This document shows, piece after piece, positions 58,864 through 64,000 of a DNA stretch of 64,000 nucleotides. This DNA comes from an uncultured Planctomycetia bacterium (GTDB lineage Bacteria; Planctomycetota; UBA1135; GCA-002686595), in assembly GCA_937952135.1 (NCBI GenBank), contig CALFYL010000302.1:6170-70169 (forward strand), given 5' to 3'. Each line of letters starts with the position of its first letter. Within the stretch, counting starts at the first letter, position 1. The position numbers and the translations under genes were made by a program. The notes below the pieces were generated by a model. The model saw only the letters and a program-made list of their open reading frames with translations. It was not told the origin of the DNA and did not search any database.

Positions 58864-59691
58864 TCAGAACGTCTCGCCGTCGTCGTCGGCCGTCCGTGTG
58901 CGCTTGCCGCTGCACACGCCACGCTTGGATTCGAGCACGAAACGCGCGAGTTCGACGACCTCGGGCACGGGCGACTGGAACAGCTCTTCGGCGACTTGGC
59001 GCACGCTCTCACCCGAGCGGAAGAGATGCCACAGCGCGTGGCGGAGTGCGGCGCGCTGGTTCGAATCGAAGCCCGCGCGGCGCAGACCGACGGTGTTCGG
59101 CGCGCGCCAGCGAACCGGGTACGAACCCGACACGATCGAGAACGGCGGCACGTCCTTGGTCGCCATGCACGCGCCGCCGACGAGCGCGAGGCGGCCGACG
59201 CGGCAGAACTGGTGCACCGCGGCGGTGCCCGAGATGAACGCGCGCTCGCCGATTTGCGCGTGGCCTCCGAGCATCGCGCCGTTGACCAGGATCGCGTTGC
59301 GCTCGACGCGGCAGTTGTGGCCGACGTGCGCGCCCGCCATGAGCATCACTTCGTCGCCGATCGAAGTCAGCGTGCCCGCGCCCGTGCCGCGGTGCACCGT
59401 GACGTGCTCGTGGATGCGGCAGCGCGCGCCGATCGACACGCGCGACGGCTCGTCCTTGTACTTGAGGTCCTGCGGTTCGCCGCCGAGCACGCTCCCGGTG
59501 CGCACGCTCGTGCCCGCGCCGATCTCGACGCAGCCGAACACGTGAACCTGCGGCCCGAGCGTGCACCCGTCGCCGAGGCGCGCGCCGGCTTCGACGACGC
59601 AGTAGGGGCCGATCTCGACGTTGACGCCGAGTTCGGCGCCCGCGTCGACGACCGCGGTGGGGTGGATCTTGGACGAGAGGGCGGTGCTCAT
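58864..59691 (-). CDS. lpxA: UDP-N-acetylglucosamine acyltransferase (LpxA)
   Basis: 275 aa, a family-typical length. First step of lipid A synthesis: transfers 3-hydroxyacyl from ACP to UDP-GlcNAc. Left-handed beta-helix with hexapeptide repeats; conserved IHPTAVVDAGAELG near the start, GSVLGGEPQDLKYKDEPSRV, the VMLMAGAHVGHNCRVERNAI block with H122 and catalytic-position H125, and GTAAVHQFCRVGRLALVGG. VPPFSIVSGSYPVRWRAPNT and a C-terminal helical domain follow. Its presence implies lipid A and thus an LPS-bearing outer membrane. It is not flanked by lpxD or fabZ as in many bacteria. Start at ATG 59689-59691. Confidence 0.96.
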   Translation of the reverse strand: MSTALSSKIHPTAVVDAGAELGVNVEIGPYCVVEAGARLGDGCTLGPQVHVFGCVEIGAGTSVRTGSVLGGEPQDLKYKDEPSRVSIGARCRIHEHVTVHRGTGAGTLTSIGDEVMLMAGAHVGHNCRVERNAILVNGAMLGGHAQIGERAFISGTAAVHQFCRVGRLALVGGACMATKDVPPFSIVSGSYPVRWRAPNTVGLRRAGFDSNQRAALRHALWHLFRSGESVRQVAEELFQSPVPEVVELARFVLESKRGVCSGKRTRTADDDGETF

Positions 59692-59741
59692 GGAGGCTCG
59701 CCAGCATAGTGCGCGCGGCGCGAGCGCGGTGAAAGCCGTGT

Positions 59742-60953
59742 CTACGCCGGCGGCGCGGCGCGCGAATCGAGCGAGCCGTCCAGCAACTCGTCGAACAGGC
59801 GGGCCACGTTCTCGGCGGCGGCGCGCGGATCGCGGGCGTCGATGCGCGCGACGTGCTTGCGGCCGAGTTCGGAGTGCCGGTAGAGCGGGTCGTAGTAGCG
59901 CTCGAGCAAGACCTGAACGAGCTCGCGCTCGCGGCCGCTGTTCAGCAGGTCGGTGAGCGAACCGACGAAGCCGCCGCGGCGCAGGCGCTCGCCCAGGAAC
60001 TCGAGCTGCGGCGCGAGCTGCTCGCGGCTGCGCGGGTCGGCGAGGTAGTCGTCGAGCAGCACCTCGACGCGGCGCTCCATCGGCGCCACGAGCTCGACGT
60101 TCGCGCCGCCGTGGATCGCGCTCCACACGCTGCTCGGCACGATCACGTCCCCCACCTTGCGGCTCTCGCCCTCGACGACGAGCGCGCGGCGCCCCAAGTG
60201 TTCGAGCCGCAGCGCGAGCCGCGTTTCGAAGTGCTTCTGCGTCACCGGAGCGAGCCCGACCATGCCGAGCACGGAGCTGCGGTGCTGCGCGAGGTCCTCG
60301 AGGTCGAGCGTCGATCCCGGGCGCAGGCGCTCGAGCTCGCGCAGCACGAGCGTCTTGCCGACGCCGGTGAGGCCGCGCAACACGAGGGTGGGCGGCGCGG
60401 TCCACGCGGCGATGCGCTCGGTCAGGATCCGCCGCCAGCCCTTGTAGCCGCCTTCGACGAGCGCGAGGGCGTCGAAGCCGAGCCGCGCGAGCAGCGCCGC
60501 CGTCGCACGCGACCGCAGTCCGCCGCGCTGGCAGTACATCACGAGCGCGCCGGCCGACGGCTCGACGCGCCGCGGCGCGAGCGCGGACTGCAGACCCGCG
60601 ATCCCGCCGCGCGTGAGCTCGTCGACGGCGGCCTCCAGGTCGGCCTGCGGCGCCGCGCGCCCGGCGTGCTCGGAGAGCGCGCGCACGAACGGCCCGACTT
60701 GCTCGCGAATGACGCAGCGTCCGGCTTCGAAGGCCGCGTCCGGCGAAACCTGGCGGTACAGCGCGCCGACGACCGCGCGCTGCGCGTCGTCGAACAGCGG
60801 CACGTTCACCGCGCCCGGCCAGTGGTCCCGTTCGAACTCGACGGGCGCGCGCAGGTCGACCACGCGAACGTCGCCGCGCGCCACGAAGGTCGCAGCTTCG
60901 AGCGTCGGCGCTTCGAAACCGCTCACGACCTGCGCTCCGTCGCCGCGCTGCAA
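59742..60953 (-). CDS. mnmH: tRNA 2-selenouridine synthase (MnmH/SelU)
   Basis: 403 aa. N-terminal rhodanese domain with active-site Cys C141 (ALVMYCQRGGLRSRATAAL) and the DLRAPVEFERDHWPGAVNVP segment. A P-loop NTPase-like half begins at about residue 194 (LRGLTGVGKTLVLRELERL), followed by LALRLEHLGRRALVVEGESR. The enzyme exchanges sulfur for selenium (through a geranylated intermediate) at the wobble 2-thiouridine of tRNA, using selenophosphate. Its presence suggests that SelD is encoded elsewhere. Nothing is missing from the motifs. ATG at 60951-60953; the next upstream gene ends 10 bases before. Confidence 0.93.
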   Translation of the reverse strand: MQRGDGAQVVSGFEAPTLEAATFVARGDVRVVDLRAPVEFERDHWPGAVNVPLFDDAQRAVVGALYRQVSPDAAFEAGRCVIREQVGPFVRALSEHAGRAAPQADLEAAVDELTRGGIAGLQSALAPRRVEPSAGALVMYCQRGGLRSRATAALLARLGFDALALVEGGYKGWRRILTERIAAWTAPPTLVLRGLTGVGKTLVLRELERLRPGSTLDLEDLAQHRSSVLGMVGLAPVTQKHFETRLALRLEHLGRRALVVEGESRKVGDVIVPSSVWSAIHGGANVELVAPMERRVEVLLDDYLADPRSREQLAPQLEFLGERLRRGGFVGSLTDLLNSGRERELVQVLLERYYDPLYRHSELGRKHVARIDARDPRAAAENVARLFDELLDGSLDSRAAPPA

Positions 60954-60963
60954 GGCGCGCGAC

Positions 60964-62679
60964 CTACTTGCGCCCGCCGGAGGTGCGGATCTCGATCGTC
61001 GCGTACGCCGCCTCGATCATCGATTCGAGCGTCGGCCATGTGCCCGCGCTCGCGGAGGTCGTCACGGCCACGACGCGCGCGTTCCGCACGAACATCAGCG
61101 CCGAGAACTCGAGCGCCTGCGCGCCGAGTTCGCCGCGGTAGCGCAGGTGCACGGCCTGGCGCCCGTCGACCACGCGCTTTTCCGCGGCGACCAGCTCGAG
61201 GTTCGTCTGCTGCGTGATCACCCGCGTCTGGCGCTCGAGCAGCTCGTCGATGCTCTCGTCGATCGAGCTGTCGACCTCGGCGACGCTGATGTTGTCGCGG
61301 TATTTGTCCACCTGCGGCGCGAGCACGTGCGGAACGCCGTTGAACAGCTCGAGCGTCCACGACTCGGGCACGCGCATGCTGAAGTCGAGCTGCGGGATGC
61401 TCCACAGCGAACCCTCGAGCCGCGGCGCGTTGTTGAGGCGCGAGGCGAGAACGGCCTCGGCCTGCTCGGTGCTCACGCGGTCTTCCTCGGACGGCTGCAG
61501 CCGCGGCGGCGCGGCGGCGAGTTCCTCGACGAGCGTCGTCGCGAAAGCCACCGAGTCCGAGCGCACCCAGTCGCACGTCAGCGCGCGCGCGATCAACTGG
61601 CCCGAGGCCTTGAGGCGCCAGTTCTCGGCGAACTGCCGCACGTCCTCGGGACGGTCGAAGTACAGCCGCCAGACGTGCGCGGTCGCGCCGCCGGGTCCGC
61701 GCAGGATCTGCATGCGGTCCCCGTCCCAGCCCACGGCCGCGAGGCGCGCGCGTTCGAGCTCGACGCCCGCTTCGACGAGCACCGCGAGGAGGCCGAGCTC
61801 GCCGAGCTCGTCGTCGTACTCGACGCCGGTCACGCCCGCCTTCTCGCTCCACGTCGGGAAGCTCACGGGGCGCGGACGGTCGCGGTGGAGCTTCTCGGGG
61901 TGCAGCAATTGTTCGGTCGAAGCCGGCAGCTCGTCCCAGCCGCTCTGCGCGTTGTCGAAGCCGCCGACCAGCGCGCGCTGGAGCATGTACGCCCGGCCGG
62001 ATTCGCGGAGCAACCGCGGCAGCGGATCGAGCGACGGCGCGGGTTTCGCGTCGTCGGCCGGACGCTGGCCGCGCGCATCGAGCACCGTGTTCGCCACGAA
62101 CTCCGCTTCGCCAGCGCGCAGCGCGCGCTGCACCGCGGCCGCGTCCGCGGTGACGCGCTCTTCGGGCTTGGCGCCGATGGCGGGCGCGAGCGGCGTCAGT
62201 TTCTCGCGCCGCGCGAGGACCAATTGGCGCAGCAGCTCGTGCTCGAACGACGCCTTCGCGAACGCGCGCTCGCTGTCGAACACGAGGGAGTTCGAGGCGC
62301 GGTCGAAGCGCACCGGCGTCGCAGCGGCGAGTTCCTTTGCGGTGCGCTCGCGCAGCTCCGCCTCCGAAGCCGAGGACGCGAGACCGAAGGCGTCGCGCAA
62401 GCTGCGACGAGCGTCGAACCAGTTCGTGCGGACCTGCGTGTCGAGCTCGGCGGCGCAGAGCGCGACGAACTCCTTCGAGGAGACCGCGCGCACGGCGGGC
62501 AGCGGGTCGAGGGTCAGGCCGAGCCTGGCGAGCTCCGCCTGAGCGCTGCGCACCGAAGCCTGGGCGGCGTCGAGCGCGAGGGGCGCGGAGGCCTGCGAAA
62601 CGGCGGGCGCGGCGGCGTGCGGCCGCGGTGCGGAGGCCGCGAGCGCCGTGAGAACACCAAGGAGAAGAGACGGATTCAC
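60964..62679 (-). CDS. Exported protein of unknown function
   Basis: 571 aa. Start GTG at 62677-62679, giving a signal peptide (NPSLLLGVLTALAASAPRPH). Mostly helical with segments such as VRFDRASNSLVFDSERAFAK, a DELPASTEQLLHPEKLHRDR motif resembling the HPEK region found in uncharacterised exported proteins, and a C-terminal domain with SFSMRVPESWTLELFN-like and VVAVTTSASAGTWPTLESMI segments. No HExxH is present, although the HPEK plus helical core is reminiscent of peptidase-like DUFs; I would not assign enzyme function. The same-strand neighbour behind it is mnmH (10 bases), so cotranscription is likely. Shares the 5' region with the divergent marR. Confidence 0.7.
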   Translation of the reverse strand: MNPSLLLGVLTALAASAPRPHAAAPAVSQASAPLALDAAQASVRSAQAELARLGLTLDPLPAVRAVSSKEFVALCAAELDTQVRTNWFDARRSLRDAFGLASSASEAELRERTAKELAAATPVRFDRASNSLVFDSERAFAKASFEHELLRQLVLARREKLTPLAPAIGAKPEERVTADAAAVQRALRAGEAEFVANTVLDARGQRPADDAKPAPSLDPLPRLLRESGRAYMLQRALVGGFDNAQSGWDELPASTEQLLHPEKLHRDRPRPVSFPTWSEKAGVTGVEYDDELGELGLLAVLVEAGVELERARLAAVGWDGDRMQILRGPGGATAHVWRLYFDRPEDVRQFAENWRLKASGQLIARALTCDWVRSDSVAFATTLVEELAAAPPRLQPSEEDRVSTEQAEAVLASRLNNAPRLEGSLWSIPQLDFSMRVPESWTLELFNGVPHVLAPQVDKYRDNISVAEVDSSIDESIDELLERQTRVITQQTNLELVAAEKRVVDGRQAVHLRYRGELGAQALEFSALMFVRNARVVAVTTSASAGTWPTLESMIEAAYATIEIRTSGGRK

Positions 62680-62800
62680 GCGAGAGAATCTACCGCGCCG
62701 CGCCAGCGCCCGTGCGCGCACCAGGGAAAGGCTTTCGTGGTCGATTCGGCTCGGATACGGCGCTCGCGGGCTGCAGCGGCGGATTTTCCCACGTGAATAC

Positions 62801-62828
62801 TTGACTAGTCATGTAGTTGGAGTACGAT
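62801..62828 (+). promoter_or_regulatory. marR promoter overlapped by the palindromic operator TGACTAGTCA
   Basis: TTGACT (62801-62806) and TACGAT (62823-62828) at a 16-base spacing make a good sigma-70 promoter with a start point close to the ATG at 62835, i.e. a nearly leaderless message. The perfect 10-base palindrome TGACTAGTCA (62802-62811) covers the -35 element, as expected for an autorepressor binding site. The same 13-base sequence recurs, inverted, at the doxX start. Confidence 0.65.
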
Positions 62829-62834
62829 GGGGCC

Positions 62835-63311
62835 ATGACGACGCGGACGAACAGCCCCACGCAGCGAGCCATCCGGCAGGAGAAGCCCTTCGGCTCCCTG
62901 GGCCAAGAGGCCGTGATCGCGTTGTGGATCGCCGCGGACCACGTGCGCCGGCCGTTCGAGACCCTTCTCGCGCAGCACGGCGAGCTGACGCTGCAGCAGT
63001 ACAACGTGCTCCGCATCCTCCGCGGCGCGGGCGAGCGCGGCTTGCCGACGCTCGACATCGCGGAGCGCATGATCGAGCGCACGCCGGGGATCACGCGGCT
63101 CGTCGACCGGCTCGAGAAGAAGGGCCTGGTCGAGCGCCAGCGCTCCACCGAGGACCGCCGGCAAGTGGTCGTGCGCCTCACGCGCGCCGGCCGCGACACG
63201 CTGGCCCCGATCGACCGCGCGATCGACAAGCTCGACGCCGAGGTGCTCGGCAAGCTCACTCAGACCGAGCTCAAGCAGCTTCTGAAACTGCTCGAGCGCG
63301 TTTTCTCCTGA
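62835..63311 (+). CDS. MarR-family transcriptional regulator
   Basis: 158 aa. Winged-helix fold with the MarR order of elements: LGQEAVIALWIAADHVRRPF, LTLQQYNVLRILRGAGERGL, TLDIAERMIERTPGITRLVD (recognition helix region) and RLEKKGLVERQRSTEDRRQ, with the wing Arg/Asp pattern STEDRRQVVVRLTRAG. Start at ATG 62835; a TTG 18 bases upstream is less likely. It probably represses itself and the downstream doxX through the two TGACTAGTCA sites. No Cys is present, so redox sensing through Cys is unlikely; a small-molecule ligand is more probable. Confidence 0.94.
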   Translation: MTTRTNSPTQRAIRQEKPFGSLGQEAVIALWIAADHVRRPFETLLAQHGELTLQQYNVLRILRGAGERGLPTLDIAERMIERTPGITRLVDRLEKKGLVERQRSTEDRRQVVVRLTRAGRDTLAPIDRAIDKLDAEVLGKLTQTELKQLLKLLERVFS

Positions 63312-63377
63312 CCGCGGCGCCTCCGAACCCAGAGCGCGTCCTACAGAGACTCCAACCCACCCTTCGAGGGCTTAATC

Positions 63378-63875
63378 ATGACTAGTCAATCTTTGCCTGC
63401 TCAACTTTCCAGTTCGTCCACCCTCGCGCAGCGCGTTCGCGACCTCGCCTTGGGGACCCGCGCCGACGCCGCCGCGCCGCTCCTGCGGCTCGGCCTCGCG
63501 GCCGTGATGTTCCCGCACGGCGCGCAGAAGGCGCTCGGATGGTTCGGAGGCTACGGCTACGACGGCACGATGGGCTTCCTGACCCAGACCGTGGGCCTCC
63601 CCGCGCCGATCGCGATGCTCGTCATCGCCCTGGAGTTCTTCGGTCCGCTGCTGCTCTTCGTCGGCCTGGCCGTTCGGCCGGTCGCGCTGGGCTTCGTCGC
63701 GATCATGATCGGCGCCATCGCCACGGTGCACGGCCCGCACGGCTTCTTCATGAACTGGAGCGGCGCGCAGGCGGGCGAAGGCTACGAGTACCACCTGCTT
63801 GTGATCGCGATGAGCCTCGCGCTCGTGATCCGCGGCGCGGGGAGCGCGTCGGTCGACAAGCTGCTCTCGCGCTGA
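63378..63875 (+). CDS. DoxX-family membrane protein
   Basis: 165 aa. Four hydrophobic helices with the DoxX/SURF4-like pattern: LLRLGLAAVMFPHGAQKALG, GYDGTMGFLTQTVGLPAPIA, MLVIALEFFGPLLLFVGLAV, LGFVAIMIGAIATVHGPHG and the segment GYEYHLLVIAMSLALVIRGA. Members associate with the membrane and are often found with oxidoreductase or redox-stress genes; biochemical activity is uncertain. ATG at 63378 with GAGGG 7 bases upstream. The operator-like palindrome covers its start codon, and marR lies 66 bases upstream, so MarR control is likely. Confidence 0.92.
   Translation: MTSQSLPAQLSSSSTLAQRVRDLALGTRADAAAPLLRLGLAAVMFPHGAQKALGWFGGYGYDGTMGFLTQTVGLPAPIAMLVIALEFFGPLLLFVGLAVRPVALGFVAIMIGAIATVHGPHGFFMNWSGAQAGEGYEYHLLVIAMSLALVIRGAGSASVDKLLSR
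63379..63388. promoter_or_regulatory. Second MarR-type palindrome, over the doxX start codon
   Basis: TGACTAGTCA at 63379-63388, perfect palindrome. With its flanks, 13 bases (63377-63389) are identical, in inverted orientation, to 62801-62813 before marR. The location over the start codon fits repression of doxX. Confidence 0.6.
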
Positions 63876-63883
63876 ACAGCGAT

Positions 63884-63938
63884 GTACCGAGCCGACTACG
63901 GTGACGCCGTCGCGCTGGCCGGTTAGCGGACTCGGTAC
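63884..63938. terminator. Imperfect inverted repeat between doxX and the convergent end gene
   Basis: GTACCGAG (63884-63891) pairs perfectly with CTCGGTAC (63931-63938), and the pairing continues through CCG and CTA with small bulges. It lies between two converging stop codons (63875 and 63942), so it may terminate both. Confidence 0.5.
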
Positions 63939-63941
63939 GTC

Positions 63942-64000
63942 TTACTGGATGACGCACAGGTCGTGCGGCTGGCCGCCCAGGTCGATGAATCCCGACAGCG
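63942..64000 (-). CDS. 3' end of a gene running in from the right edge
   Basis: The minus strand is open from the window edge to a TAA at 63942-63944. The visible end reads ...LSGFIDLGGQPHDLCVIQ. The Cys near the end and the Gly/Asp-rich character resemble the ends of exported proteins, but 19 codons are too few to assign a family. The convergent hairpin just beyond supports this being a real gene end. Confidence 0.45.
   Translation of the reverse strand, partial: LSGFIDLGGQPHDLCVIQ

Noticed and set aside
62817..62834. TTG start giving MEYDGAM at the front of the MarR protein
   Set aside because: The TTG lies within the inferred promoter between the -35 and -10 elements; the ATG at 62835 fits family length.
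1..64000. CRISPR arrays, insertion sequences, prophage, tRNA or rRNA genes
   Set aside because: I looked for regularly spaced direct repeats, transposase or integrase motifs and cloverleaf patterns and saw none that I could support by eye; a tRNA scan could still find one.

Overview
This is a very GC-rich window with tightly packed genes on both strands. It most likely comes from the chromosome of a Planctomycetota bacterium, or a close relative. That placement is an inference from several traits: a sigma factor of the planctomycete-type ECF-like family beside a large Ser/Thr kinase carrying TPR-like repeats, a second sigma/kinase pair, many large secreted proteins with a shared Cys-containing C-terminal module, and lpxA plus flagellar L- and P-ring genes that indicate a Gram-negative envelope. 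No rRNA, tRNA, CRISPR array, phage or insertion sequence was recognised.

Layout. 1-6512 (minus strand) is a flagellar rod/ring operon in the order flgF-flgG-flgA-flgH-flgI-flgJ-flgN-flgK, with flgK running off the left edge. 6650-9495 holds a Na+/Ca2+-exchanger-like protein and a secreted FG-GAP-type protein. 9726-13000 is a sigma factor/Ser-Thr kinase operon, ended by a long near-perfect inverted repeat. 13109-24169 holds a coiled-coil lipoprotein, a two-component pair with a beta-propeller sensor, a cupin, a secreted M36-like metallopeptidase, a standalone CoaC-like flavoprotein and a hybrid histidine kinase. 24182-29475 holds a CorC/HlyC-type membrane protein, an unknown membrane protein and a secreted 14-repeat protein.

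29515-33779 (minus strand) is a housekeeping cluster, aroF-tpiA-secG-pyrE-yicC-gmk. 33995-41504 holds a carboxypeptidase-regulatory-like protein, an unknown protein, purF, a FUN14-family protein, a glycosyltransferase 9/radical SAM pair and a Nudix hydrolase. 41603-48779 holds another large secreted protein, the second sigma/kinase pair (convergent) and a DUF2325-like protein. 48798-56776 holds a CPA2-type antiporter, a ClC-type channel or exchanger with CBS domains, and directly behind it three tandem paralogs of unknown function. 56868-64000 holds a fifth secreted protein, lpxA, mnmH, an unknown exported protein, a marR-doxX unit with two identical operator-like palindromes, and the 3' tail of one more gene.

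How the parts work together. The flagellar block supplies rod, P-ring, L-ring, rod cap and hook-junction parts. Regulation appears to run through two sigma/kinase modules, one classical two-component pair, one hybrid kinase and a MarR repressor. The most distinctive theme is export. Five unrelated N-terminal architectures (FG-GAP, metallopeptidase, kelch/propeller-like repeats, a large beta-rich protein, WD40-like PD40) end in what appears to be the same module of about 135 residues, which suggests a shared sorting or anchoring route. The tandem three-gene family behind the ClC gene is the other candidate for something undescribed.
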